Shown: positions 41,928 through 51,461 of the stretch, piece by piece
How the letters are laid out: every line of letters begins with the position of its first letter
How positions within the stretch are numbered: position 1 is the first letter of the stretch
NCBI RefSeq assembly: GCF_001682865.1
Contig: NZ_MAQX01000032.1
Coordinates: 490,888-554,887 of the forward strand
Direction of reading: 5' to 3'
From: Bacillus sp. FJAT-26390
GTDB lineage: Bacteria; Bacillota; Bacilli; Paenibacillales; Paenibacillaceae
Length of the DNA: 64,000 nt
Made by a program: the position numbers and the translations under genes
The notes under the pieces: generated by a model
The model's input: the letters and a program-made list of their open reading frames with translations, nothing else
What the model was told of the DNA's origin: nothing
Database searches by the model: none

Positions 41928-43649
41928 TTATTTGGCGCCGAACTGCGCATGATGCAAGCGGCTGTAAATACCGCCCGCCGACACAAGCTCTTCATGACGG
42001 CCTTGCTCGCTAATCCCTTCCTCCGTTACAACAACGATACGGTCCGCGTTTTTGATCGTCGCTAACCGATGCGCGATAACAAGCGTCGTCCGGCCAACGG
42101 AAAGCTCTGCCAGCGACTGCTGAATCGCCGCTTCCGTTTCCGTATCGAGCGCCGATGTCGCTTCGTCGAGAATAAGGATTGGCGGGTTTTTGAGGAACAT
42201 CCGCGCAATCGCAAGGCGCTGCTTCTGCCCGCCGGACAGCTTCACGCCGCGTTCGCCGACAACCGTATCCAAGCCATGCGGCTGCGCATGGATGAATTCC
42301 TCCAGCTTCGCTCTGCGCGCGGCCTGCCAAATATCCTCGTCGGACGCGCCCAGCTTGCCGTAAGCAATATTTTCACGAATCGTGCCCGCGAACAAGAACA
42401 CATCCTGCTGTACGATACCGATCTGCTTGCGCAGCGATTCGAGCTTCAGATCACGTATATCGTAGCCGTCAACCGAAATGCTGCCGCCATCGATCTCGTA
42501 AAAACGCGGCAGCAAGCTGCAAAGCGTCGTTTTACCGGCACCGGAAGGCCCGACAAACGCAATCGTCTCGCCTGCACGAATGTTTAGGTCGATATTTTGC
42601 AGCACCTTCGCTTCGCCTTCATAGCCGAACGTCACATTGCGATAATTAATATTTCCGCTTAAACGATCTACTTCTACCGCATCCGGCTTATCCGCAACGT
42701 CTGGCGCTGTCTCCAGCAATTGCACGTAGCGCTTAAAGCCTGCGATGCCCTTTGGATAGCTTTCGATAACGGCGTTAATCTTTTCAATCGGTTTAAAGAA
42801 GATGTTCGTCAGCAAAACAAAACTAATAAACTCGCCGTATTTCAGGTCTCCCTTAATGACAAACCACGTGCCCGCCACAAGCACAAATACCGATACGAGC
42901 CTCATCAGCATGTACGTAATCGACGAGTTCAAGCCGATAATTTTGTAAGAAATCAGCTTTGCTTCGCGGAAGCGCAGGTTGTTCACCTTGAACAGCTTCT
43001 TCTCATGCTTCTCGTTCGAGAATGCTTGAACGACACGAATGCCGCCAACCGTATCCTCGACGCGAGCGTTAAAATCAGCCATATCCGAGAACAAACGATT
43101 CGCTGCCTTCGTCATTTTACCGTTGAACAGCAGGACGAGCCATATAATGATAGGAACGATAACGAACGTTAGAATCGCCAGCTCCAAATTAATATACGCC
43201 ATGATCCCGAATGCTCCGACCAGCGTCATCCCGGCAATGAACATATCCTCCGGTCCATGATGGGCAACCTCGCCGATCTCGAACAAATCATTCGTAAGAC
43301 GAGAGATAAGATGACCGGTTTTGGTATTATCAAAAAATCGGAAAGACAGCTTCTGAATGTGATCAAACAGCTTCTTCCGCATGTCCGTCTCAATGTTAAT
43401 GCCTAGCATATGGCCCCAATAGGTAACAACATATTGCAAAATGGTATTAATGACATAAACAACAAGAAGAATGGCACAGGCAGAAATAATCAGGCCCCAG
43501 TTCTCGTCCGGCAGCAGCGTATCAATGACATAGCTGACCGCTAGAGGGAAGCATAGCTCCAGCACCGAGAGCAGAACCGCACAGCAGAAATCGAGCAGGA
43601 ACAGCTTTTTGTAAGGCTTATAGTAGGCAAAAAATCGTAAAAGCATCAT
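41928..43649 (-). CDS. ABC exporter (fused membrane and ATPase domains), Fur-box controlled
   Basis: 573 residues; start ATG 43649 or 43646, directly after GAAGGAG. A longer frame to 43700 would run through the promoter. Six membrane helices (about 1-300), then the ATPase with FVGPSGAGKTT, LSGGQKQRLAIARM, ILILDEATSALD and the H-loop VIAHRLAT. Half-transporter that must dimerise, either with itself or with another half. Upstream is a good Fur box overlapping the -10 element, so it should be induced under iron limitation; a siderophore, haem or iron-linked efflux role is plausible. No siderophore genes are seen in this window. Confidence 0.9.
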   Translation of the reverse strand: MMLLRFFAYYKPYKKLFLLDFCCAVLLSVLELCFPLAVSYVIDTLLPDENWGLIISACAILLVVYVINTILQYVVTYWGHMLGINIETDMRKKLFDHIQKLSFRFFDNTKTGHLISRLTNDLFEIGEVAHHGPEDMFIAGMTLVGAFGIMAYINLELAILTFVIVPIIIWLVLLFNGKMTKAANRLFSDMADFNARVEDTVGGIRVVQAFSNEKHEKKLFKVNNLRFREAKLISYKIIGLNSSITYMLMRLVSVFVLVAGTWFVIKGDLKYGEFISFVLLTNIFFKPIEKINAVIESYPKGIAGFKRYVQLLETAPDVADKPDAVEVDRLSGNINYRNVTFGYEGEAKVLQNIDLNIRAGETIAFVGPSGAGKTTLCSLLPRFYEIDGGSISVDGYDIRDLKLESLRKQIGIVQQDVFLFAGTIRENIAYGKLGASDEDIWQAARRAKLEEFIHAQPHGLDTVVGERGVKLSGGQKQRLAIARMFLKNPPILILDEATSALDTETEAAIQQSLAELSVGRTTLVIAHRLATIKNADRIVVVTEEGISEQGRHEELVSAGGIYSRLHHAQFGAK

Positions 43650-43669
43650 AAACTCCTTCACTTTCGTAG

Positions 43670-43684
43670 TGATAATCATTTTCA
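43670..43684 (-). promoter_or_regulatory. Fur box in the ABC exporter promoter
   Basis: On the plus strand TGATAATCATTTTCA matches the 7-1-7 consensus TGATAATnATTATCA with one difference. It overlaps the -10 element. Confidence 0.75.
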
Positions 43685-43700
43685 TTAAAATGATATACAA
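43672..43700 (-). promoter_or_regulatory. ABC exporter promoter
   Basis: On the minus strand -35 TTGTAT (43695-43700), 17-base spacer, -10 GATTAT (43672-43677), 23 bases before the start codon. Confidence 0.6.
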
Positions 43701-43718
43701 TCACTACCAACCTGTCAA

Positions 43719-44513
43719 TCAATTGCCAAAATCTATCCGTTCATGATGCGTATAGACGTTCATCTCTCCGCCGCGTATAAATCCGACGCAGGTGATGCCC
43801 AAATCGTCCGCGAGCCGAAGGGCAAGATCGGTAGGCGCTGACTTGCTTAGCAAAATGCCGCAGCCGATCTTCGCCGCCTTCAGCACCGCTTCGGAGGAAA
43901 GCCGTCCGCTGAATGCGATCACTTTGTCCGAGGTGCGGAGGCGATGCAGCAGACAATACCCGAAGAGCTTGTCGAGCGCATTGTGGCGCCCAATGTCCGT
44001 TCGCACGGCGAGCAGCTCCGCGGGCGTTCCGATGGCGGCGTTGTGAACGCCGCCTGTGCTGCGGAAATCCGCCGAGCTGTCCTGCAGCGCCCGCATAAAG
44101 CGAATGCACTGCTCAGCCGATATGGTTGTGCGGGTCATGATCGTTTTTGCCGTGAGCATGTCATTGTGCAAATAAAACTGGCGCCCTTTACCGCAGCAGG
44201 AGCCGATAAAACGTTTGGAGTAGTGGTCAAGGCTCACCGTATGCTTATGTTCAAGCTCGACATAGGCAAACCCCGTATCCTCATGGATAGACATGGACTT
44301 CACCTGCCCGGCCGCGCGTATAACGCCTTCGGAAGCGAGGAAACCAATGACCAGCTCCTGAAGGTCAGACGGCGAGCATACTAAAGTGGCAAACTCTTCG
44401 CCATCCAGCTTTAAGGTAAGCGGAAATTCCGCGGCGATATCGTCATCCTTCTCCCAATGCCCCTTACCGTCGTATTTGAGTATCCGCCATTTTGTCGTGT
44501 TAGATAGATCCAT
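43719..44513 (-). CDS. fdhD: Formate dehydrogenase accessory sulfurtransferase FdhD
   Basis: 264 residues, AAGGGG before the ATG. FdhD carries sulfur from the cysteine desulfurase to the molybdenum cofactor of formate dehydrogenases. Visible signatures: CSPSDLQELVIGFLASEGVI, the Cys motif GSCCGKGRQ (about 104-112), FRSTGGVHNAA, RTDIGRHNALDKLFG, and SGRLSSEAVLKAAKIGCGILLSKSAPTDLAL. Directly follows the molybdoenzyme gene (31-bp gap), fitting a maturation partner. All expected motifs are intact. Confidence 0.95.
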   Translation of the reverse strand: MDLSNTTKWRILKYDGKGHWEKDDDIAAEFPLTLKLDGEEFATLVCSPSDLQELVIGFLASEGVIRAAGQVKSMSIHEDTGFAYVELEHKHTVSLDHYSKRFIGSCCGKGRQFYLHNDMLTAKTIMTRTTISAEQCIRFMRALQDSSADFRSTGGVHNAAIGTPAELLAVRTDIGRHNALDKLFGYCLLHRLRTSDKVIAFSGRLSSEAVLKAAKIGCGILLSKSAPTDLALRLADDLGITCVGFIRGGEMNVYTHHERIDFGN

Positions 44514-44544
44514 CCGTGTGCCCCTTCCCTGTCAACGTACCTGC

Positions 44545-46899
44545 CTAAGCCGGCGGCTCGGTCTCAAGCTCCACGACCCGCTTCTCGATATATTTCGTAT
44601 CCTTAAAGGCATGATACGTGTCCGCCCGCTCCACAATTACCGATGTATTGTACTCGGGAATGCCCGCAAGCGGCTCATAGACCCCTCTTGGAAAAAGGCT
44701 GTTGCCCTCCGGCCAGTACAGCTCGATATTTCCGCGCGCGATATCCTCTCTTTTGGCCCTGCCATGGAAGGCGCCGTTCCGGTTGTAGACGACAATCGCG
44801 TCTCCTTCTACGATTGCGAGCTCAGCCAAATCCGCTTCATTCAACAGCACATCGTAGCGCCCGGCATCGTTGAAGGCATCCTTCTCTCCGTAAATCATGG
44901 AATTGAACTGCTTGCCTCGCCTCGTCGTCGCATAGAAATGCCCTTCGGGAATGCGCAGCTCAGGCAGCTCAATCGACAATAGATTGCCTTTGCCATCTGC
45001 CGTAGGACAAATGCCGTCCTCGCACAGCCATGCCCCGCCCCACTGAAACACATCGCCCTGATTGCTCAGCTTCTGGATGCCATCGTAATAGGGCGCTGCC
45101 AGGGCAATCTCCCGCCTGACCGCATCGGCATCTTTGAAGGTTACCAACACTCCCTGCTCAGGACGAATGCGCGCAGCCAGCTCCGCGTAGATCTGCCATT
45201 CCGCACGCGCCTCCTCCATACGAGGTCCTTCAATCGTAGGCGAGTAATAAACCATCCGCTCTGTCGAAGTGGACGTGCCGCCGCCGGGCTGCTCATAACG
45301 GGTCATAGCTGGAAGCACGATGACCTCCTCCTGCGCGTCAAGCAGCGTAGAGCTGTTCAGCATAATATCCTGATGCACCCTCAGATCAACCGCTTCCAAG
45401 CATCGCTTCACAAAATCAGGATCAGGCATCGTCTCGATAAAATTGCCGCCTGACGTATAGAACAGCTTCAGCCTGCGCTCGTGCTGCTCTGGCAGCAAGG
45501 CGTTCTCCAGCGATACGCCAACGATATCTCCTTGCCAATCCGGCAGCTTGAAGCCCCACAGTTGCTCCACCCGCTTTATATCCGCGCCTTTAAATTCACC
45601 GCCGGGCAGGCTGAACGGATCGGCTCCCATCTCGCCAGAGCCCTGCACGCCGCTGTGTCCGCGAATCGGCATCAAGCCGCAAAACTCGCGGCCGAGAAAA
45701 CCGCGCAGCAGCGCAAGGTTCGCCACCTGCGAAATATTGTCCGTTCCGAACCGGTGCTGCGTAAGCCCCATGCTCCAGACGAAGACGCCGGACTTCGCTG
45801 CTGCCAGCAGCTCCGCGAAATCCCTCATCCGCTCTCTGGTCAGACCGGAGGATTTCTGCAGCAGCTCCCAGTCCTGCTTCAATATATGAGCCCTCAGCTC
45901 CTCGTAGCCATTCGCGTGCTCCTGCACAAAAGCATGATCAACAGCCGAGCCCGGCCGCTCCTCCTCCATCTCGAACCAGCACTTCATCACGCCATGCATG
46001 AACGCAATGTCGCCGCCGATATTCACCTGGTAGAAGTCATCGGCCAGCTTCGTGCCAAACAGCGCCGATTCCGGGATGGACGGAATCCAGTAGCCCTCCA
46101 TCGCCGGCTCGCGGTAAGGGTTGATGACGATGATTTTGGTTCCCTTCCGCTTAGCGGCATACATATACTTCGTTGAGACCGGCTGGTTGTTCGCAGCTAC
46201 GCTGCCCCAGAACACCAGCACATCCGTACCGATCCAATCCTTATAGTTGCAGGTGGAGGCTCCTACGCCAATCGAGCGTTTCATCGCCGTCTTCGAGGGA
46301 GAATGGCAAATACGCGACGCATTATCAATATTGTTGGTTCCGATAAGCCGCGCCGCTTTCGCCGCCACATAATATGATTCATTCGTTATGCCGCGCGCCG
46401 TTAAATAAAAGGCCAGCTGCTTCGGATCGATCGACCTTGCTTTCGCCGCAATTCTATCCAGCGCATCTTCCCATGACAGCCTACGGAAGCTGCGCTCCCC
46501 CTTCGCCCTTATAAGCGGATACGGCAAGCGCCCCAGCTTGCGCAGCTGCGTACTGTCCAGCTTGCGCAGCTCATCGATATCGGAGTGAAGCGTCGCTGCT
46601 TTAATGGCCGGCATCGTATTAAGCCGAAGCACGTTCAGCCGCGTCGTGCAAATATGCGGGCCGCTCAGCGTCTGGTCATATAATCCAGATACGCCTAAAG
46701 CGCAGCCATCACATACCCCCTGCGTCAAAATCCGGTAAGCATACGGCAGATTGTCGCGGTTATCCCACGCCACCTTGAGCGTATCGCGTATATGATGCGG
46801 CTTAATTCGTCCCAGCCCAAACGGCGCTTTGCTGACCCAGAGCTTCGGGTCCGGCCGCTTTGGCAGCTTGATAGGTCCTGTATGAACGGTTTTCTTCAT
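44545..46899 (-). CDS. FdhF/YdeP-family molybdopterin oxidoreductase
   Basis: 784 residues, GAGGTGA before the ATG. Molybdopterin-binding segments: AFYLTARGITNESYYVAAKAARLIGTNNIDNASRICHSPS, VFWGSVAANNQPVSTKYMYAAKRKGTKIIVINP and FVWSMGLTQHRFGTDN. The N-terminus has CDGC but not a complete 4Fe-4S motif (GVCDGCALGVSG), as in YdeP-like proteins rather than classical FdhF. RICHS may supply a Cys ligand to Mo. It is presumed to oxidise formate or a related small molecule with FdhD-supplied sulfur. No separate electron-transfer subunit is encoded next to it. Confidence 0.88.
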   Translation of the reverse strand: MKKTVHTGPIKLPKRPDPKLWVSKAPFGLGRIKPHHIRDTLKVAWDNRDNLPYAYRILTQGVCDGCALGVSGLYDQTLSGPHICTTRLNVLRLNTMPAIKAATLHSDIDELRKLDSTQLRKLGRLPYPLIRAKGERSFRRLSWEDALDRIAAKARSIDPKQLAFYLTARGITNESYYVAAKAARLIGTNNIDNASRICHSPSKTAMKRSIGVGASTCNYKDWIGTDVLVFWGSVAANNQPVSTKYMYAAKRKGTKIIVINPYREPAMEGYWIPSIPESALFGTKLADDFYQVNIGGDIAFMHGVMKCWFEMEEERPGSAVDHAFVQEHANGYEELRAHILKQDWELLQKSSGLTRERMRDFAELLAAAKSGVFVWSMGLTQHRFGTDNISQVANLALLRGFLGREFCGLMPIRGHSGVQGSGEMGADPFSLPGGEFKGADIKRVEQLWGFKLPDWQGDIVGVSLENALLPEQHERRLKLFYTSGGNFIETMPDPDFVKRCLEAVDLRVHQDIMLNSSTLLDAQEEVIVLPAMTRYEQPGGGTSTSTERMVYYSPTIEGPRMEEARAEWQIYAELAARIRPEQGVLVTFKDADAVRREIALAAPYYDGIQKLSNQGDVFQWGGAWLCEDGICPTADGKGNLLSIELPELRIPEGHFYATTRRGKQFNSMIYGEKDAFNDAGRYDVLLNEADLAELAIVEGDAIVVYNRNGAFHGRAKREDIARGNIELYWPEGNSLFPRGVYEPLAGIPEYNTSVIVERADTYHAFKDTKYIEKRVVELETEPPA

Positions 46900-47157
46900 T
46901 AATGATTCACCTCGTTAATAGCATCGAATGAATACCATTTAGCACATTAAGCTGTTCATGCTGCTTCAAACTCTTCTGCCTCTAATACGTTTGGCTGCGT
47001 CAGCTGGCTGCCCGTTAAGTAAGCGCATACATAGCGTAACGGATGGAGATGCAGGAAAACCCCGAGCAGCCCAAGAACGAAAACGATACTTTCCGTGCAC
47101 ATTCAAGACACCGCTCAGATTTTTTCCTACAAAAGCTTCCGCTCAATCGCTGCCTAC

Positions 47158-47655
47158 TCACAAAGGCTGCACTTGCACCGCCGCTTGCTTCCCGCTCACT
47201 TGAATACCCGATTGCTTCTTCCCGCTCTCCGCCAGATCCTTCAGCATCCGCTCGAGAAGCTCCTTCGCTTTCGGACCTTCCTTGCCTTGAATCTTAACGA
47301 CGAGCTGCACGCCGTTGCCCGAGCCAAGAAGCTTCGCCGCCTGCCGCAGCTTCGTATCATAATCATGCTCCTCAATATGCGGTGTTAAGCGGAGCTCCTT
47401 TACCTTGCTTGGCTGTTCCTTCACCTTGGAGCTGCGCTTCTCTTGATCCGCCTGCTGCTTCGCCTGGCCCTTGCCTACCAGCTTGCACGGCGGCGGACTG
47501 CTCATCAGCGAGGTGCAGACAAGATCAACCTTCAGCTCGCGTGCCTTCGCCAGCGCTTCATCGCGCGAGACAATGCCAAGATCCTCGCCCCGAAGGCCGG
47601 TCAGCCGCACCTCGGAGGCGCGTATTTTTTCATTCATAATGACCATGGATGCCAT
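47158..47655 (-). CDS. Divergent translation initiation factor IF-3 paralogue
   Basis: 165 residues with AGGAGTGA before the ATG. The N-domain (MNEKIRASEVRLTGLRGEDLGIVSRDEALAKARELKVDLVCTS) and C-domain (VKELRLTPHIEEHDYDTKLRQAAKLLGSGNGVQLVVKIQGKEGPKAKELLERMLKDLAESGK) align with IF-3, which binds the 30S subunit and checks the start codon. But positions usually VAPNAKPPVCKIMDYGKF read SLMSSPPPCKLVGKGQAK, and the Arg-rich interface of the C-domain (IRFRGRE) is VKIQGKE. The usual partners rpmI and rplT are missing. It is therefore likely a second, altered copy; whether it acts in initiation is unknown. Confidence 0.75.
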   Translation of the reverse strand: MASMVIMNEKIRASEVRLTGLRGEDLGIVSRDEALAKARELKVDLVCTSLMSSPPPCKLVGKGQAKQQADQEKRSSKVKEQPSKVKELRLTPHIEEHDYDTKLRQAAKLLGSGNGVQLVVKIQGKEGPKAKELLERMLKDLAESGKKQSGIQVSGKQAAVQVQPL

Positions 47656-47690
47656 ATCAATCTATCACTCCTATGCCGTGAATAAGGAAA

Positions 47691-47719
47691 ACAGCAGCCT
47701 TTACTAGCAAAGCCGCTGT
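47691..47719 (-). terminator. Possible terminator of the MATE gene
   Basis: Imperfect hairpin (ACAGC...GCTGT arms) followed on the minus strand by TTTTCC. Confidence 0.4.
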
Positions 47720-47747
47720 CATTTCCTACTCCTATTATACGCTTTTA

Positions 47748-49157
47748 TTAAACGTCTAGCGCGGTTTGTTTTGAAAGCGAGCCGCCAGCAGTATCCACCC
47801 CTCTTACTCTAGCCTCCGCCTCATTCTGCTCCGCTCTTCGAAGAAACTTCTTCCCTCGCCAGCGAATGAGCGACAGCACCCCGCGCACGTACTCATCTAG
47901 AATCATACATAAGTAAATGCCGACCAAGCCCCAGCCGAGATGGATCCCGACAAAGTAAGCCAGGCCTGTCGCGATCAGCCACATCGAGAACACCGACGTC
48001 CACATCGTAAACCGTGTATCTCCGACTGCATTTAGCGCGTTGCCAAGCGCCATATTGATCATTTTGCCTGGCTGCAGCACCAGGTTAAGCCCCAGCAGCG
48101 ATACGCCAAGCGCCACGATTTCTGTATTATCCGTGAACAAGCCAAGCAGCTGCCGGCCAAACAGATAGATGAGGAACGCATTGACCGTGACTACACCGAG
48201 GCCAATCCACATCGCCTTGAAGGCAAGGCCATAGGCTTCCTTCACCCGCCCTGCGCCGAACAAATGCGCAATTTGAATCTGCACCGCCAGCGCAATGGAA
48301 TAGCCCAGCATGAAACAAAACGACTCCAGCGTGTTCATATACGTCCGCGCTGCCAGCTCATTCGAGCCGAGGATAGCCAGGAAGGTGAATATAAGCAGCT
48401 GCGTAAACACCCAGCAGGACATATTTACGCCAAGCGGCCAGCCGATGCGGATGATGTCACCGAATAGCTTGCGGTTAAATACGTTAAGGTCACGCAAGCT
48501 AATCGTACGCTCGAAAGAGCTGAGAAACATAATAAACAGCACGATCGTTGCCAGCAGGCGGCAAAGCACAGTTGAAATCGCTACGCCCATCAAGCCCCAT
48601 TTTGGAAAACCAAACGCTCCAAATATAAACGCATAATTGAAAAAGACATGCACGACGTTCATGCCTATCGCTGTATACATAGGTCCCTTCGTATTGCCCG
48701 TGTTACGAATCGATGTGCTGAGTGCCGACATGAGCGCAATAAGCACCATGCCTCCGCCAACTATCGAAATATACGTTTTGGCAAGCGGGAGCAAATGCTC
48801 CGGAAGCTGAAGCACCGATGCGATTTGTCCCGGCATCAGGAATAGTATAGCGCTAAGGACAAGACCGATCACCGCACTTACGTTAACCGCCATAATCGCA
48901 ATCGTACGCGCATCCTCGCCGTTTCGCGAGCCGATCTTCTGCGCGATGAGAATGCCCGCCCCGCTCGCCACCGTTATAAACAAAGTCGTAAGCGCCTGAA
49001 ACAGCTGATTGGAGAAGCCGACAACCGCTACGGCATCATCCGAAATCCGGCTAACCATCAGCGTGTCCGCCGCTCCGAGCAGAAATTGCAAAAACAATTC
49101 AATGAATATAGGCCAAGCCAGTATCCAGAGTGAAAATTTTTTGTCTGATAAAGCCAT
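47748..49157 (-). CDS. MATE-family multidrug/metabolite efflux protein
   Basis: 469 residues from ATG 49157, preceded by AGGGGGACAC; the longer frame from 49211 lacks a site. Twelve membrane helices in two halves, with the typical MATE opening ILAWPIFIELFLQFLLGAADTLMVSRISDDAVAVVGFSNQ and the SIRNTGNTKGPMYTAI and NALNAVGDTRFTMWT segments. It should expel cationic drugs or metabolites in exchange for Na+ or H+. Divergent from an AraC-type regulator, which may control it. Confidence 0.9.
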   Translation of the reverse strand: MALSDKKFSLWILAWPIFIELFLQFLLGAADTLMVSRISDDAVAVVGFSNQLFQALTTLFITVASGAGILIAQKIGSRNGEDARTIAIMAVNVSAVIGLVLSAILFLMPGQIASVLQLPEHLLPLAKTYISIVGGGMVLIALMSALSTSIRNTGNTKGPMYTAIGMNVVHVFFNYAFIFGAFGFPKWGLMGVAISTVLCRLLATIVLFIMFLSSFERTISLRDLNVFNRKLFGDIIRIGWPLGVNMSCWVFTQLLIFTFLAILGSNELAARTYMNTLESFCFMLGYSIALAVQIQIAHLFGAGRVKEAYGLAFKAMWIGLGVVTVNAFLIYLFGRQLLGLFTDNTEIVALGVSLLGLNLVLQPGKMINMALGNALNAVGDTRFTMWTSVFSMWLIATGLAYFVGIHLGWGLVGIYLCMILDEYVRGVLSLIRWRGKKFLRRAEQNEAEARVRGVDTAGGSLSKQTALDV

Positions 49158-49317
49158 TCTAGTGTCCCCCTGCGACGGTCTCTCATTAGACCTCATCCGT
49201 TGTTCTTTCATCGTTCGTCATTTCAAATTATAGATGCTATACTGAGCTTGATGTATCACTTTTACAACCGAAACTATAACGATTCCAACTTCGAATATAC
49301 AAGGAGCATTCCATGCT

Positions 49318-50202
49318 ATGACGATCATTCACTTGACGATTCCGCCGCTCCCTCACTATATAATCGGAGGGTATACCGTGGCTCCTACAGGCCGTAAACA
49401 TCCGAGCCGGCGCAATATCGGCGTGTTCGACCTGCTGGTCGTAACGCGAGGGTGCTTATATATGGGAGAAGAAGAGCAGCACTATGAAATCAGCGCCGGC
49501 CATGCTCTTATTTTGAGACCGGATGCCCATCATTACGCCACGCTGGCCTGCCAAGAGCAGACCGCTTATTACTGGATTCATTTTCAGACGACCGGCGCAT
49601 GGAGCGTGTCGGATCAATCCGTGACGGAGGAGCCGGGGGACAGCAGCAAAGTGAGAGCGCTTACGTCGAACATTTATACTACGCAAACCTTCACGAAGCA
49701 GCTACCGCAATTCGCCAAGCTTCTCCAGCCCTCCAAGATGGACAATCTGCTGCGCCAGCTCGTGCAGCTAAATATGAATGACCATATTCCAAGCGTAAAA
49801 TGGAAGCAGCAGCTCGCTTTTCAAGAGGTCATCGAGCATCTGTCCGCTTCTATGGAGGCGCAAGGCCCGTCGCCATCAGCGCTATGCGCAGAGCAAGCCG
49901 CCTCGTATTTGCGAGAGCATTACCGTGACCATATAACCGCGCAGGAGCTTGGCGAGAGCATCAACTTTCATCCCGTATACATTGCCAGGTGCATGCAGAA
50001 GGAGTTTGGCTGCGCTCCATTCGATTACTTAATGCGGTTCCGCATCGAACGGGCGAAGCTGCTGCTGCTCCAGACGGACCTCCCGATCGCCCGCATCGGC
50101 GAGGAGGTCGGCTTCAACCACGCTGCCTACTTCACCTCCTGCTTCGCCAAATACGAGAGCATCTCCCCGCGCAAGTATCGCCAGCGATTCTCTCATGGGT
50201 GA
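49318..50202 (+). CDS. AraC-family transcriptional regulator
   Basis: 294 residues, AAGGAG before the ATG. An N-terminal cupin-like sensor domain (about 1-105, GGYTVAPTGRKHPSRRNIGVFDLLVVTRG) and a C-terminal pair of helix-turn-helix units (about 190-292: ITAQELGESINFHPVYIARCMQKEFG and IARIGEEVGFNHAAYFTSCFAKYESISPRKYR). Typical of sugar-responsive AraC regulators in this group. Starts about 160 bp from the divergent MATE gene; the effector is unknown. Confidence 0.9.
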   Translation: MTIIHLTIPPLPHYIIGGYTVAPTGRKHPSRRNIGVFDLLVVTRGCLYMGEEEQHYEISAGHALILRPDAHHYATLACQEQTAYYWIHFQTTGAWSVSDQSVTEEPGDSSKVRALTSNIYTTQTFTKQLPQFAKLLQPSKMDNLLRQLVQLNMNDHIPSVKWKQQLAFQEVIEHLSASMEAQGPSPSALCAEQAASYLREHYRDHITAQELGESINFHPVYIARCMQKEFGCAPFDYLMRFRIERAKLLLLQTDLPIARIGEEVGFNHAAYFTSCFAKYESISPRKYRQRFSHG

Positions 50203-50217
50203 GCGTGCCGCAGCATG

Positions 50218-50262
50218 CAAAGAAGGGAATGGCTCCCGCTAGGCGAGCCATTCCCTTCTTCT
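50218..50262. terminator. Bidirectional terminator between AraC and acyltransferase genes
   Basis: AAGAAGGGAATGGCTC pairs with GAGCCATTCCCTTCTT. Confidence 0.85.
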
Positions 50263-50273
50263 ATTTCACGCTA

Positions 50274-51461
50274 TTAACCTGCCGACGTAGTTGTGCTCTC
50301 TCCGCTGCCCACAGCTGCCGCTATCGGCTTCTTGCCTCCGCTTGTGAGCCACCTGCCTAATCGAATGGACGGCAGCTCTATGAAATAGTAGCTTAGCGCT
50401 CCCGCTCCGAACGAGGCAACAAAGGCGAGCATGACGATAAACGGCGCATCCAGCTCTCCATTCAGCAGATGAATGAGCGACAACAACACGATCATATGAT
50501 AGAGATAGAGGCTGTATGAGATTTTGCCCAAAAATAGCAACGGCTTCCGCTGCAGCTGCCGCGACAATCGAACGGACGATAGCGCTGCTATAATAAAGAT
50601 GGAAGCGCCGACCGCGGTCATCCAATCGCCGCCATGCGGCATGAACCGGTCATGGAAATCCTCGCCATAGCCGATCCATTTGAACGAATAGAAGCATAAC
50701 GCCGCTACAAGAAGCAAGGCTGTCCACCAGCCATTCAGCTTCGAGAAGGCCGCCCTCAGCTCTTTCTGATACTTCGCAAGCAGCGCGCCTACGATAAAGA
50801 AGGAGGCATAATGCAGCGATACAACAAAATTGGTCATAAAGCGGGTCTCTATATTTTCGAGCATAATCGCAGCCCCATAGGATAAAACGATCGCAAGCGG
50901 AAGTCCGAATTTCCAGCCTCCTTTTACAATCATGAACATAATAAACGGAAATAATAACGAGATGCGCATCTCATGAACGAGCGTCCAAAGAATCGGATCA
51001 TACCTCGTCGTATTGTAATTTCCAATGAACAGCAAGTGATGCATAATCGAGCTCATATCCGGCGGAATGACCCACAGATTATTATAATAAGCCGTAAAGT
51101 CCGACAGCTTCGATACGTAGACGGCTTCCCTCATCACAATGGCAATCATTAAAGCAACTAGAAAAGGAATATAAATGCGGCATATACGCTTGATTACATA
51201 TTTCGTATAGTTCTGCTGGCGGTTGTTGAAAAACGGCAAGGAAAGCACGAACCCGCTAAGCAGAAAAAACATAATGACGGCTTCATGGCCGCCCCAAATC
51301 GCATGCAGCGGCGTATATTTCAGCAGGTTTAGCGGATAATCCCAAAAGCCTAAGCCTGATGTATTTTGCACGATTGGCGTAAACACCATTAAGAAATGTC
51401 CTACCATAACGGCAAGCGCTGCCAATCCTCTAAGCGAATCTAACTCTTCATAGCGCTGCAA
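50274..51461 (-). CDS. Acyltransferase 3 family membrane protein
   Basis: 395 residues from TTG 51461, seven bases after GGAGGAG; the ATG at 51479 is inside that site. Opens with ELDSLRGLAALAVMVGHF, in which the conserved Arg and His of the OafA/YrhL-type transferases are visible, and has about ten membrane helices. Such proteins O-acetylate cell-surface polysaccharide, peptidoglycan or small molecules. No partner gene lies adjacent. Acceptor not known. Confidence 0.88.
   Translation of the reverse strand: MQRYEELDSLRGLAALAVMVGHFLMVFTPIVQNTSGLGFWDYPLNLLKYTPLHAIWGGHEAVIMFFLLSGFVLSLPFFNNRQQNYTKYVIKRICRIYIPFLVALMIAIVMREAVYVSKLSDFTAYYNNLWVIPPDMSSIMHHLLFIGNYNTTRYDPILWTLVHEMRISLLFPFIMFMIVKGGWKFGLPLAIVLSYGAAIMLENIETRFMTNFVVSLHYASFFIVGALLAKYQKELRAAFSKLNGWWTALLLVAALCFYSFKWIGYGEDFHDRFMPHGGDWMTAVGASIFIIAALSSVRLSRQLQRKPLLFLGKISYSLYLYHMIVLLSLIHLLNGELDAPFIVMLAFVASFGAGALSYYFIELPSIRLGRWLTSGGKKPIAAAVGSGESTTTSAG

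Noticed and set aside
43650..43700. N-terminal extension of the ABC exporter
   Set aside because: It covers the promoter and Fur box; the ribosome site lies right before 43649.
44545..46899. Classical selenocysteine formate dehydrogenase
   Set aside because: No in-frame TGA with a SECIS-like hairpin was seen and the N-terminal 4Fe-4S motif is incomplete; the YdeP-like assignment fits better.
46958..47388. Plus-strand ORFs over the IF-3 gene and its downstream region
   Set aside because: Antisense to the IF-3 paralogue, low-complexity and without ribosome sites.
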